A DNA stretch of 64,000 nucleotides from contig NZ_CP081183.1 in assembly GCF_019693215.1 (NCBI RefSeq), positions 248,001 through 312,000 of the forward strand. Reading direction: 5' to 3'. Origin of the DNA: Salinarchaeum sp. IM2453 (GTDB lineage: Archaea > Halobacteriota > Halobacteria > Halobacteriales > Salinarchaeaceae). The notes under the pieces are model-generated. The model saw only the letters and a program-made list of their open reading frames with translations. It was not told the DNA's origin and searched no databases. How positions within the stretch are numbered: position 1 is the first letter of the stretch; each line of letters begins with the position of its first letter. The position numbers and the translations under genes were made by a program. Of this stretch, positions 24,336-33,048 are shown piece by piece.

Positions 24336-24974
24336 TTACATCACCTCCACAGCAGGCCCCATCGTTGTCTTCACATAGACAGAATCGATATTCTGGGGAC
24401 CTTTCTCGAGGTTTGCATACAGTCGACGGAGAATTACGTCGATATTTTCAGCGACGTCTTCAGCACTCATTTCTTCAGAACCAACTAGTGTATGGAAGGT
24501 ACGCCGGTCACCGCTACGAACCTGTACGGTGTTTTTCATCCGACTGACGACTTCAACTACATCGTCATCCGGAGAAAGCGGTGTCGGCATTTTTCCTCGT
24601 GGGCCAAGAATAGTACCGAGATATCGACCAATGTCTTGCATCAGCGCCTCTTCAGCAACGAAGAAGTCAGTCGCTTCAGCAAGGTCTTTGGCCTCATCGT
24701 CATCATCACCAAGGTCAGCAAGCTCATCTGCATCGAAGACGTTATCAGCAACGTCTTCAGCACGAACAGCCGTTTCACCCTCAGCGAAGACTACAATACT
24801 TGTTTCTTGCCCAGTACCTTCAGGCAACACTACCTCTTCATCAATACGATTCGATGGATCGTCTAAGTCGATGTCGCGCAGATTAATAGCCAAATCGACG
24901 GACTCTTGGAAATTGCGATGTGGAGCCTCGTCTAATGCGCGAGATACTGCGTTCTCTATTTCCTGATCTGCCAT
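24336..24974 (-). CDS. rpl1: Ribosomal protein L1
   Basis: Forms the mobile L1 stalk at the E site of the large subunit and, in archaea and bacteria, represses its own operon by binding the mRNA leader. The 212-residue protein contains the family segments [10 protein letters not shown] near residue 123 and [12 protein letters not shown], with the C-terminal [14 protein letters not shown]. It is the first gene of the L1-L10-L12 operon; L11, often nearby in haloarchaea, is not directly upstream here. A structured leader at 24984-25008 resembles its rRNA target. Confidence 0.96.
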   Translation of the reverse strand: MADQEIENAVSRALDEAPHRNFQESVDLAINLRDIDLDDPSNRIDEEVVLPEGTGQETSIVVFAEGETAVRAEDVADNVFDADELADLGDDDDEAKDLAEATDFFVAEEALMQDIGRYLGTILGPRGKMPTPLSPDDDVVEVVSRMKNTVQVRSGDRRTFHTLVGSEEMSAEDVAENIDVILRRLYANLEKGPQNIDSVYVKTTMGPAVEVM

Positions 24975-24983
24975 TGTTCACCC

Positions 24984-25008
24984 CCGTAGTCCGCTTGCGC
25001 TCCTACGG
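24984..25008 (-). promoter_or_regulatory. Hairpin in the L1 operon leader, probable L1 autoregulatory site
   Basis: On the minus strand, ccgtag and ctacgg pair around gagcgcaagcgga, ten bases before the L1 start codon. The asymmetric purine-rich internal loop (ggagcg...gcgga) is the kind of motif L1 binds on 23S rRNA and in archaeal L1 mRNA leaders. Upstream, gcttaagtg at about 25059-25067 may be the TATA box. Binding itself is inferred. Confidence 0.6.
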
Positions 25009-25082
25009 ATTGTTACAACAGGCGGTGCCTGTCTAGTTAAAAACGAGGCCAATGGTGCACTTAAGCCCGTCGAAGCGTCCTC

Positions 25083-25379
25083 TCAGTGCTGGTGGCCTGT
25101 CATTTCGCCAAATGTTTGTCCAAATCGCTGTTCAAATGCATCCATTGTTGCTTCTTCGATCTCTTTGAGTTCATCACTCGCCTCTGTCTTGCCATGGTGG
25201 ACCGCTCCATGAAGCTGCTGAGCAGCCATAAGCATGGCAAAGTCACCAATTACAACAGATGGCCCTTCGTCTTCTTCTCGGAGCATATCAATAGCCCCAG
25301 CCGGGATAGTGAGTGTATCAGAATCATCGCCTGGGCCCTCAATTGTGAATTGATACTCAGAATCGGATTGTTCAGCCAT
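25083..25379 (-). CDS. Haloarchaeal protein of unknown function (DUF7545-like)
   Basis: A 98-residue acidic protein starting MAEQSDSEYQFTIEGPGDDS and ending TFGEMTGHQH, with a helical centre (MLMAAQQLHGAVHHGK). It resembles a haloarchaea-only family (DUF7545, name uncertain). The start at 25379 is preferred to an upstream ATG at 25427 because the extra 16 residues look unlike protein of this family. It lies upstream of the L1 operon on the same strand, about 75 bases from the L1 leader hairpin. No function can be assigned. Confidence 0.6.
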   Translation of the reverse strand: MAEQSDSEYQFTIEGPGDDSDTLTIPAGAIDMLREEDEGPSVVIGDFAMLMAAQQLHGAVHHGKTEASDELKEIEEATMDAFEQRFGQTFGEMTGHQH

Positions 25380-25619
25380 ATGAGAAATATGTGGCCAAGC
25401 CTTTTGAACATTGTCAGAATCGATCAAACCGGTACCACTGGTCTGTAAACATCCCCTAACTTTGGTTATTTTAGTGGAATCGCTGCTTTGAAAGATGATT
25501 TACTGTACAATTAGTTGAATATTTGCCGATTTATGTTGTTATTTACGCTAAAAACCAAATATTAACTAAAAGCGAAGAATGACAAGGAAGCTAATAGCGT
25601 GATTGCCTAATGTAGGGGT

Positions 25620-25892
25620 ATGAGCGAGAAACTCAAAACAAAAACAGAAAAATATGAACAACTGCTTGAGGCGGCATTGACGGAGGCCTCTCCTGCACAA
25701 GAGCAGGCCGCTGCTGGGAAAGAATGCATAGAAATGGCCCAATCCTACCTTCGGGATGGACAGCATTTCAAACAAAACGATGATCTGGTGAATGCACTTG
25801 CTGCATTTTCATATGGTCATGGTTGGCTTGATGCTGGAGCTCGGGTGGGCGTGCTTGAGGTGCCGACACAGGGACATCTATTTACACAATAG
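25620..25892 (+). CDS. DUF357 family protein
   Basis: A 90-residue helical protein matching the euryarchaeal DUF357 family: EKYEQLLEAALTEA at the N-terminus and the conserved end NALAAFSYGHGWLDAGARVG. The fold is a short helical bundle; members sit near information-processing genes, and their role is unknown. Start ATG 25620 has no Shine-Dalgarno and is probably leaderless. It lies ahead of a TFB gene but is separated from it by 200 bases containing a promoter. Confidence 0.8.
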   Translation: MSEKLKTKTEKYEQLLEAALTEASPAQEQAAAGKECIEMAQSYLRDGQHFKQNDDLVNALAAFSYGHGWLDAGARVGVLEVPTQGHLFTQ

Positions 25893-26000
25893 CCGTATTA
25901 TTCGGGGTTAATTCATATAGGTATAGATTAATCCTATAAATCATTAATACCGACACACTTTTGCGAGAACATGCGACAAATATAAGTCAAACAGCGCAAG

Positions 26001-26035
26001 CTTTATAAGCCTTAGTACCTAACATTCTGTTAGGA
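26001..26035 (+). promoter_or_regulatory. TATA box and leader hairpin of the first TFB gene
   Basis: ctttataagc at 26001-26010 is a good haloarchaeal TATA box about 90 bases before the TFB start. It is followed by an inverted repeat, cctaac / gttagg with a five-base loop, near the expected transcription start. Unlike most genes here, this one would therefore have a leader of roughly 65 bases, and the hairpin near its 5' end could be an operator or RNA stem. Confidence 0.4.
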
Positions 26036-26094
26036 TCAGGGGAAAAACTGGCTCATTATTAACACCGAACAGTGGTCCCCGTTCCACCTCTATC

Positions 26095-27072
26095 ATGACT
26101 CGTAATCCAACCCGAACGCGAACAGACGAACGAACCTCAGAAGAACAGGATGAGAGTGTTGATCAGTGTCCTGAATGTGGTGGTAATCTCCGTAGTGACG
26201 AAGAACATGGTGAAACCGTCTGTGAAGAATGCGGTCTCGTAATCGAAGCTGACGAAATTGATCATGGCCCCGAATGGCGGGCATTCGACGCAAAGGAAAA
26301 AGACGAAAAATCACGTGTCGGAGCACCGACAACAAAGATGATGCACGATGAAGGGCTTTCAACGAACATTGGCTGGCAGGACAAGGATGCGTATGGTCGG
26401 CAGTTGAGCTCACGACAGCGACAGAAGATGCAACGGCTCCGAACATGGAACGAGCGGTTCCGTACCCGTGACTCAAAGGAACGTAATCTCAAACAGGCAT
26501 TGGGTGAGATCGACCGAATGGCATCCGCACTTGGTCTCCCAAACAATGTTCGGGAGACAGCGAGTGTCATCTACCGGCGTGCACTTGACGAAGATCTCCT
26601 TCCAGGCCGATCGATTGAAGGCGTAGCAACGGCGTCATTGTATGCCGCCGCTCGACAAGCTGGAACGCCACGAAGTCTCGATGAAATTACCGAGGTAAGT
26701 CGTGTCGATAAAATGGAGCTCACACGAACGTACCGTTATATCGTTCGTGAGTTGAACCTCGAGGTAAAACCAGCTGATCCGAAGCAGTACGTGTCACGGT
26801 TTATCTCTGATCTGAGCCTTTCAGAAGAGGTTGACCGTACAGCACGAGATCTGCTTGATCAAGCACGGGACCGCGGTATCCACAGTGGTAAATCGCCAGT
26901 CGGCCTTGCTGCCGCTGCAGTGTACGCAGCTTCCCTGCTCACAAACGAAAAGGTGACCCAGAACCAAGTCAGCGAAGTAGCAGATGTATCAGAAGTTACG
27001 ATTCGAAACCGATACAAAGAGCTGCTTGATGCTGCCGAAGGTGATGACCCTGGTACACCAGCAGCCGTCTGA
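26095..27072 (+). CDS. tfb: Transcription initiation factor IIB (TFB), copy 1
   Basis: Bridges TBP on the promoter with RNA polymerase. It has 325 residues. The N-terminal zinc ribbon has CPEC at about 22-25 and CEEC at about 43-46. The B-reader/linker follows (EWRAFDAKEKDEKSRVGAPT), then two cyclin-like repeats (about 125-215 and 220-310), each ending in a recognition segment such as RTYRYIVREL and EVTIRNRYKEL. By eye it is about four-fifths identical to the copy at 37588; the N-terminal tails differ. Haloarchaea typically carry several TFBs for different gene sets. Start ATG 26095. Confidence 0.94.
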   Translation: MTRNPTRTRTDERTSEEQDESVDQCPECGGNLRSDEEHGETVCEECGLVIEADEIDHGPEWRAFDAKEKDEKSRVGAPTTKMMHDEGLSTNIGWQDKDAYGRQLSSRQRQKMQRLRTWNERFRTRDSKERNLKQALGEIDRMASALGLPNNVRETASVIYRRALDEDLLPGRSIEGVATASLYAAARQAGTPRSLDEITEVSRVDKMELTRTYRYIVRELNLEVKPADPKQYVSRFISDLSLSEEVDRTARDLLDQARDRGIHSGKSPVGLAAAAVYAASLLTNEKVTQNQVSEVADVSEVTIRNRYKELLDAAEGDDPGTPAAV

Positions 27073-27159
27073 AGTTTCTCTTTTGTTTTTCCTTTAGCTA
27101 AATAGTAGCAAAACACCGAACTAAGGCTAAACTGGATGCGTTTTTCTGCTAAAGAGAAT

Positions 27160-27564
27160 TTATTCACTAGTTGAGGACAACGCACCACAAGCGGCACAGC
27201 GGAGCATCAGCGTTCCTTTCTCGCGCTCTAAGTTTGTATCTGGAAGACCACACTCATCACAAAGAACAAATCGATCAGTATAGTGTGAAAGCGCTTCATC
27301 AACACGGTTCTGTGAGAATTCCCCAGTCAAACGGGCTCGACCACTCTCATCAATATGACCGGCTGTACCTAGCTCATTTTGAAGATAACGCATAACATGA
27401 TCCTCGTCACGGCCGAGCGTATCAACTGTAGACTGAAAGTTTTCGTATACAGTAACGTTGCCTTCTTGACGAATATTTGGGGTTGGAACTTCAAATCGAC
27501 TAGAATCGCCTTCAATATCTGGTGTCTCATCCAAGGCCCGGTCAAGTTGGTCTTGATAGTCCAT
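27160..27564 (-). CDS. eif2b: Translation initiation factor aIF2 beta subunit
   Basis: Beta subunit of the heterotrimeric factor that delivers initiator tRNA. The 134-residue archaeal form has an N-terminal helix that contacts the gamma subunit (MDYQDQLDRALDETP), a central alpha/beta domain (HVMRYLQNELGTAGHIDESG) and a C-terminal zinc ribbon with CDEC and CAAC. Start ATG 27564. It is transcribed alone, convergent with the first TFB gene, with an 87-base gap. Confidence 0.94.
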   Translation of the reverse strand: MDYQDQLDRALDETPDIEGDSSRFEVPTPNIRQEGNVTVYENFQSTVDTLGRDEDHVMRYLQNELGTAGHIDESGRARLTGEFSQNRVDEALSHYTDRFVLCDECGLPDTNLEREKGTLMLRCAACGALSSTSE

Positions 27565-27757
27565 GTTTACATATTGGTCCGAGCAGATATAAGCGCTTTA
27601 ACTCAGGATTATTCATTGTTAGAACATTTAATCCGGAGTTAAGAGCATTTCGCAAAAAGACAAATTATCTTCAAAAAGCGCATAAGAAAGCAGAGAACCG
27701 TGTTAACAGAACCCAAGATAATACTATAACCCTCCAGTTAGTATAGTTTATTGCATT

Positions 27758-28003
27758 ATGAAAAAGCAAGAATTGATTCATCTTCACGGGTTACTCGCTG
27801 AGGTGTCGAATGATATTGCGGCATACTACGAAGCCGAGCTTGAGCTTGAAGAATACGAGTCGCTTGGTGTACGGCCAACATCAATCCATCAATCTAAGAC
27901 AGATCACAAGGCGGCCGTATCAGCACTTGCCCGTGGAATTACATCGGAGATGCACGAACTTGAAGAAAAAGAAGAAGAAGCTGTCGCAACTACTGCAGAT
28001 TAA
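27758..28003 (+). CDS. UPF0058 family protein
   Basis: An 81-residue helical protein with MKKQELIHLHGLLAEVSNDI at the N-terminus and SLGVRPTSIHQSKTDHKAAV in the middle, matching the haloarchaeal/archaeal UPF0058 family; the tail is Glu-rich. The function is unknown. A TATA-like box (actataac) lies around 27722-27730, about 30 bases before ATG 27758, consistent with a short or absent leader. Confidence 0.85.
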   Translation: MKKQELIHLHGLLAEVSNDIAAYYEAELELEEYESLGVRPTSIHQSKTDHKAAVSALARGITSEMHELEEKEEEAVATTAD

Positions 28004-28207
28004 ATTCTAATTGTGTGTATTGACGTGTCGTTGGAATTAGCTCGGAGAGACATCTGTCTGCCTTTTATCGGACAATTACTTCAAATCAGTCGCCAACAGT
28101 AGCTTACGGGGGACGTACTCTGGTGTCAAATCTAGTGTTGTCGCTTCGAACTATGATATACATTGGTCTAAAGAAGAGTCTCAACCGCTGGGAAAGTACC
28201 AGAGAGA

Positions 28208-28657
28208 CTATTCGATCAGGTCTTCAAACTCTGGCAGGACTTCTTCCTCATCATCGTCGGGGTCGACATCCTCATCAGCTGGAGAATCGCTGTCCTGCTC
28301 AGCATCTTCGTCTTCTTCTTCCTCCAGTACTTCTATTTCGATGACCTCAAGCGGGATATTCTCGAGGCATTGACCGATCTCCTTTCGAGCGATCCGAGAC
28401 GCATGTTCCTCACGTTCGACGTTGAACACCGTCATCTCAAGTTCAAGAGCAACTAGACTCTCGTCGGCCGCGATAAACGCTGGCTCAAGTTGCTCGCCGC
28501 AGTGAGGACAGGAGCGCTCTCCCATGTTGATCTCAACATAATTGAGATCCGGGTTGAGCATTTCTCCTGTTTTTGAAATAGCTATTCGGACCGCTTCGTC
28601 AGGCGTCTCTACATCGTAGACCGGCACGGCTGCCTCGACAACAACTCTGCAGTTCAT
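28208..28657 (-). CDS. UPF0212 (DUF555) family protein
   Basis: A 149-residue protein. The first ~110 residues (MNCRVVVEAAVPVYDVETPD..., CPHCG near residue 50, EREEHASRIARKEIGQCLEN) match the archaeal UPF0212/DUF555 family. The last ~40 residues are almost pure Asp/Glu. One CPHC pair suggests a metal site completed by another pair or by dimerisation. Function unknown. Start ATG 28657. The 200 bases on its downstream side show no gene. Confidence 0.85.
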   Translation of the reverse strand: MNCRVVVEAAVPVYDVETPDEAVRIAISKTGEMLNPDLNYVEINMGERSCPHCGEQLEPAFIAADESLVALELEMTVFNVEREEHASRIARKEIGQCLENIPLEVIEIEVLEEEEDEDAEQDSDSPADEDVDPDDDEEEVLPEFEDLIE

Positions 28658-28776
28658 GGCTATTTGGTCTTTTCTCAGTCAAACAGTATGAAGGTTAGCC
28701 TTTTCGATCTGGTACTTAATTATTTTCAGTTATATTTTAGACATATTTATACACAATAACAAATAGAAGTGAGTCC

Positions 28777-30420
28777 ATGGCTTGGCGGGTATGTCTATAC
28801 TTCTTACTCGGAATGATTATTATAATTGGGTGTCCGGTTGTTTCCGGAGACCAACAGGAAAGGTCATCTGGTGCGGATATATCTGCTGATCAACAGGTAC
28901 ATCCAGAATTAACGAAATTATACCCTAATCCTCCAACGCACGGGAACGAAGGAGAATACATAGCTATCACGTTTACTGGGCCACAGAATGTATCGGGGTG
29001 GGAGCTCCATGATGATGGAAGGCAAGTCGCAGAACTCCCTGCAATAACAGTTAGTGGAACAGTCGCATTTAGTCATGATCCAGATACAGCAGCAGAGTTT
29101 ACTGATTACCCGGTGTATCCACTCTCCGGATGGTTACAGCTCGCTGTTCAAGGTGACGGGCTGTCGTTGAAGACAGACGGTGGCACAACGTTTGACAGTG
29201 TTAAGTACGACCACGCGCCAGAAGAAAGCCGATATGAACGAGAGGGAAGTGAATGGAGTTGGGTACCGGTTGAGCAGCCAGATTTCACATTTCCCGATAT
29301 ACAGCCGGCATCGGCAGAAGCATTTGTTCTACCAGATAGTCCCGATCGGATTATGACCGCATTACGTGCAGCAGAACATGAAATTCGACTTGCTGGTTAT
29401 ACCTTTGAATCAGAGCAGGTAACTGAGACATTAATCGAGGCGCATCACCAAGGAGTAGATGTTTCTGTGCTAGTTGAGCAGGCACCTGTTGGAGGGATGA
29501 GTAAGAAACAGGTATCACTGCTCGATAGACTTGAGAACGCAGGAATAGAAACCAAGGTAACGGGTGGAGAAGACAGTCGATACCAGTTCCATCATGCAAA
29601 GTATGCGATTATCGATGATACGGCATTGATTATGACAGAAAACTGGAAACCATCGGGGACAGGCGGAAAAGGAAGCCGTGGATGGGGTGTTTTGATTGAA
29701 GATCGATTGTTTGCACAACAATTGACTGAAGTGTTTACTGTCGATAGCCGGCACGAGGACGCAAGCCGATGGAGCTCTAAGAGAATCACAGTTGATCCAG
29801 TCGAAGAGTCGCAGGCAGATGGATCGTTTGATACTGAGTTTGTGCCACAGGCAGTGGATGTAGAAACAGCACAACTCGTTGTCGCACCATATGATGCTGA
29901 TGAAGAGGTAGATAGACTATTAGCAACAGCTGATGAGTCGATCATGATTAAGCAGATGAGCATAGAAGACACAGACTTCCAGTGGCTTGACTCAGCAGTT
30001 ACAGCAGCAAAGCGAGGGGTTGAGGTAGAGATTTTACTGAGTGAAGCTTGGTACGTACGAGAAGAAAACGAAGCACTGGTTGATCAGTTAACAAACAAAG
30101 CGGATCGGGATGACATTGACCTGACAATCACAACAGCGGATTCAGGAGACAACTTCAAAAAGATTCATACAAAAGGCGTGATCATCGATGAAAGACATGT
30201 CGTATTAGGAAGCATCAACTGGAATGAAAATTCAGTGCACAACAACCGAGAAATTGCCGTAATTCTGACCGGAGATGATGTGGCTGGGTATTATGCTGAT
30301 GTGTTCAGTGCGGATATGCAGTCTGGATGGGGAAATTATCCGATTATGCTAATCGGAGCAACAGTACTGACTTGGTGCACTGTAATGGCTATATTAGCAA
30401 AACGACTCGAATGGATATGA
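28777..30420 (+). CDS. Exported phospholipase D-like protein with two HKD motifs
   Basis: A 547-residue surface protein. The N-terminus MAWRVCLYFLLGMIIIIGC ends in a lipobox-like IIGC (Cys19), so it may be a lipoprotein. Residues about 45-150 look like a lamin-tail/beta-sandwich domain (GNEGEYIAITFTGP). Two phospholipase D repeats follow, with complete motifs HAKYAIID near residue 273 and HTKGVIID near 464, each followed by an Asn-Trp pair. A C-terminal membrane helix (PIMLIGATVLTWCTVMAIL) lies near the end. Both HKD motifs being complete suggests an active phosphodiesterase, on phospholipid or nucleic acid outside the cell; the substrate is unknown. Confidence 0.8.
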   Translation: MAWRVCLYFLLGMIIIIGCPVVSGDQQERSSGADISADQQVHPELTKLYPNPPTHGNEGEYIAITFTGPQNVSGWELHDDGRQVAELPAITVSGTVAFSHDPDTAAEFTDYPVYPLSGWLQLAVQGDGLSLKTDGGTTFDSVKYDHAPEESRYEREGSEWSWVPVEQPDFTFPDIQPASAEAFVLPDSPDRIMTALRAAEHEIRLAGYTFESEQVTETLIEAHHQGVDVSVLVEQAPVGGMSKKQVSLLDRLENAGIETKVTGGEDSRYQFHHAKYAIIDDTALIMTENWKPSGTGGKGSRGWGVLIEDRLFAQQLTEVFTVDSRHEDASRWSSKRITVDPVEESQADGSFDTEFVPQAVDVETAQLVVAPYDADEEVDRLLATADESIMIKQMSIEDTDFQWLDSAVTAAKRGVEVEILLSEAWYVREENEALVDQLTNKADRDDIDLTITTADSGDNFKKIHTKGVIIDERHVVLGSINWNENSVHNNREIAVILTGDDVAGYYADVFSADMQSGWGNYPIMLIGATVLTWCTVMAILAKRLEWI

Positions 30421-30447
30421 CTTTTAACTAGGCTGCTTACAGCGGGA

Positions 30448-30501
30448 GCGAGGCAAAGCCAACCTCTGAAGGAGTGGGTTTTCGCCTCGCACTGTCTATA
30501 A
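30448..30501. repeat. Hairpin and IS-end-like repeat between convergent genes
   Basis: gcgaggc (30448-30454) pairs with gcctcgc (30484-30490). The segment 30475-30501 matches 38946-38972 at 25 of 27 positions. It resembles the hairpin right end of haloarchaeal IS200/IS605 elements. It fills the 98-base gap between the converging PLD and RecJ-like genes and may serve as their terminator. Confidence 0.5.
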
Positions 30502-30518
30502 CATCAGCTGGCTACAGT

Positions 30519-32402
30519 TCACATAGCGCTCGTTGTGCTACCAACCTGTTCGTCAATTTCAGCGTCAGCCATCTTTTCAACTAGCGCAGAAAGAACCTCG
30601 TCACGGCGGCCTTCAACAAACTTGACTGAGCCAACAACCAAGTGACCACCACCACTTATTCCAGCACCTGGTATTTCCTCATTCAGTTCAGCAACCATCG
30701 TTGGGATATCAAGACGCACACCGTCACTTCGAAGGACAGCAAAGTCAGGACCATATCCGATTGTGATGGCTGGGGTATCATTTTCTTTGACTTTCTGATC
30801 ATGGATTGCACCAGTTGTCTTTCCGGGAGCTGGATATTCAAATCGGCGTGCATATTCATCGACATCGATCTGGTACAGGTCAATTCCATTTGGTAGTGTT
30901 TGGTGCTCGACGTGTGAGAGTGCTACATCAAGCTGCTCGTTGACTGCTTTTTGAGCCTGATCTGAAAGTAACGAAACAAGTTCTTGATGTTGTTTATCGT
31001 TACCAGAGAGGTTCAGAACATCCTCAATAAGATATCCACCATCGTTGTATCGGAGCCAGTGAGCCGCATAGTCCAGTGCTTCGCCGATATTTTCAAGAGT
31101 GGCTTTTTCGTATCCTGCATCAGCTGCCAACGAAAGATAATCATTCATTGTTTCTGCACTTGAGCGGTCTGCAAGGCCTGCAACAGCAGGAATGTGTTCG
31201 AGATTCTCCGTTAGAGATGGATCGATCATTCGAGCCAGCTCGACAGACATCATACCCGTCGTGACACGATAGTCTTCACCGTGGAGGTATGGATTCACGT
31301 GGGCTTCAAGAAGTGGATCAACAGCATCCGGATCTGGGTGGTGGTGATCAACAACGATAATAGGTACATCGTAGTGTCGAAGGGTTTCATATGCAGGGGT
31401 GTCTTCTTCAGTACTACCGTTGTCAAGCATCAGTAACAACGGAAGTTTTTGGCCATGTCGCTGTCGATCTTCAAGCGCATGCGATAGATCCCGTGTTGAA
31501 TCTTCCATCTCGTAGAACGGAGCTTTGCTCGGGAGTCGTCGAAGGAGATGCTGGTGGGCATCTTCATCTAAATGGTATGAATTAATGAACGATCGGAGTG
31601 CCTGATAAACAGGAACACTTGCACACATCCCGTCACCGTCTGCATGATGGCGAATCCGAATTGGTCGTCCTTCTAAAACGCTACGACGGAGCATTTGTGC
31701 TACCTCTTGTAGATCGGAATAGATCTTATCAAGCGCATCCCAATCGATAAGCGGATCAACATCCGCTGGCTCTGCCGTCTCGGAAATCGCCGCATTGATG
31801 CGATCTGCAACGGCCGACTGTTTTTCATCACGGATTATGGTGAGGTCCGTCAGTTCAACCTGAAGGGATTCATCGCGGCGTTCTACCGTGCCGGTTGCCC
31901 GTACATACGCGTCAAGTTCAATCTCCGGGTAAGCCCGAACTCCGGGATCAACAAATGCAGTACACGGAATGATACCATTCCCATCGTTAACGTGGAAAAT
32001 CGTCGGACCGTCTGTTTGTTTGATCTGTATGACTTGTCCTTGAAGGTGAACGGTCTCACCAACATAACCGGTAAGATCAGTTATTGAAGTAATATCAAAG
32101 TCGTGATAGACTTCTTCAATCCGGTGTTGTTGTGTCTCAACAGCAACCTCGTCAAGAGCAATGTCGCCGTTTTGCCGTTCTTCTTCGATTGCTACTACAA
32201 TCTCGTCACCAACATCATAGTCATTTTCAAGATTTGAGGAATGGACCAGCCCCGAAACAGCATCGGAAAGATCAACAAATACACCGTAATCAACTACTCC
32301 ATTAACCGTTCCAAGATACCATCGATCAAAGTCTAAGTCGTCCCGAGTGCAGTCGTCAGCAAGCCGATAAATAATATCAGTCTCATCATCCGCAGTTGTC
32401 AT
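30519..32402 (-). CDS. RecJ-like DHH phosphoesterase with S1 and OB domains
   Basis: A 627-residue protein with an N-terminal S1 RNA-binding domain (about 25-90, GVVDYGVFVDLSDAVSGLVH) and an OB fold (about 110-195, TVHLQGQVIQIKQTDGPTIF). A DHH catalytic domain follows, with RHHADGDGM near 252 and IIVVDHHHPDPDAV near 347. The DHHA1 domain contains GISGGGHLVVGSVKF near 585. This is the archaeal single-strand exonuclease/GAN-like family, related to RecJ and Cdc45. The metal-binding residues HADGD and DHHH are intact, so nuclease activity is likely. It may act in replication or repair; the S1 domain suggests RNA as an alternative substrate. Start ATG 32402. Confidence 0.9.
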   Translation of the reverse strand: MTTADDETDIIYRLADDCTRDDLDFDRWYLGTVNGVVDYGVFVDLSDAVSGLVHSSNLENDYDVGDEIVVAIEEERQNGDIALDEVAVETQQHRIEEVYHDFDITSITDLTGYVGETVHLQGQVIQIKQTDGPTIFHVNDGNGIIPCTAFVDPGVRAYPEIELDAYVRATGTVERRDESLQVELTDLTIIRDEKQSAVADRINAAISETAEPADVDPLIDWDALDKIYSDLQEVAQMLRRSVLEGRPIRIRHHADGDGMCASVPVYQALRSFINSYHLDEDAHQHLLRRLPSKAPFYEMEDSTRDLSHALEDRQRHGQKLPLLLMLDNGSTEEDTPAYETLRHYDVPIIVVDHHHPDPDAVDPLLEAHVNPYLHGEDYRVTTGMMSVELARMIDPSLTENLEHIPAVAGLADRSSAETMNDYLSLAADAGYEKATLENIGEALDYAAHWLRYNDGGYLIEDVLNLSGNDKQHQELVSLLSDQAQKAVNEQLDVALSHVEHQTLPNGIDLYQIDVDEYARRFEYPAPGKTTGAIHDQKVKENDTPAITIGYGPDFAVLRSDGVRLDIPTMVAELNEEIPGAGISGGGHLVVGSVKFVEGRRDEVLSALVEKMADAEIDEQVGSTTSAM

Positions 32403-32544
32403 GATAGAAAAAGCTTTGCAGCCAGGATGTAAAACCGCTTTGCAATACTGTCCGCAGGGTGCTCAGAGAAATAGTTGATCCCACGGCATGCTGGAAAGGA
32501 GATATTCGGAATGTTTAGCTAGCTTAGGCCCCAACCATTGAGGC

Positions 32545-33048
32545 ATGGGTTTGCTCGGATCATTATTTCGATCGAGTGAGGTTCTTGGGATTGCAGAGGA
32601 GACCCTACAGTTTGGACTCCGAGCGAGCGAACAAACACATCCAAATGAGTATATGGGGTTACTTCGAGGGACGGAGGCAAAGAAGTTAGGACTTGACCGG
32701 ACAGGCCAAGTAATTACAGATATTCTGGTAATTCCAGGAACAAAATCAGGGAACACGAGTGCAACATTGAAGACGAACAAAGTTCCAAATGATCGGAAAT
32801 CAGTTGGATCAATCCACTCACATCCAAGTGGGGTGTTAACCCCAAGCTCTCAAGATTTGCAGACATTTACACGGGGGGAAGTGCACATTATTGTTGGATC
32901 TCCGTATCAGAGACACAGCTGGCAGGCCTATGATGCGTCTGGAAAACGAATCAATCTCGATGTGATTGATGTAGAGCTACCCGACAGCGAGGAATTTTTC
33001 CATTTTGACGAGAGTGATTTGGATATTGACGATGCAGGTGAACAATGA
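32545..33048 (+). CDS. JAMM/MPN metalloprotease-like protein
   Basis: A 167-residue single JAB1/MPN domain protein. The JAMM motif is complete: Glu35 (NEYMGLL), His91 and His93 (SIHSHPSGV), then Ser101/Ser102 and Asp104 (PSSQD). This makes a zinc isopeptidase likely. Haloferax has two such proteins, one of which (HvJAMM1) removes ubiquitin-like SAMPs; this one resembles the second type by context, as remembered. Its stop overlaps the ribL start (ATGA), so the two are translated together, an unexpected pairing with flavin synthesis. Start ATG 32545; the acidic tail (FDESDLDIDDAGEQ) is typical of halophiles. Confidence 0.82.
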   Translation: MGLLGSLFRSSEVLGIAEETLQFGLRASEQTHPNEYMGLLRGTEAKKLGLDRTGQVITDILVIPGTKSGNTSATLKTNKVPNDRKSVGSIHSHPSGVLTPSSQDLQTFTRGEVHIIVGSPYQRHSWQAYDASGKRINLDVIDVELPDSEEFFHFDESDLDIDDAGEQ

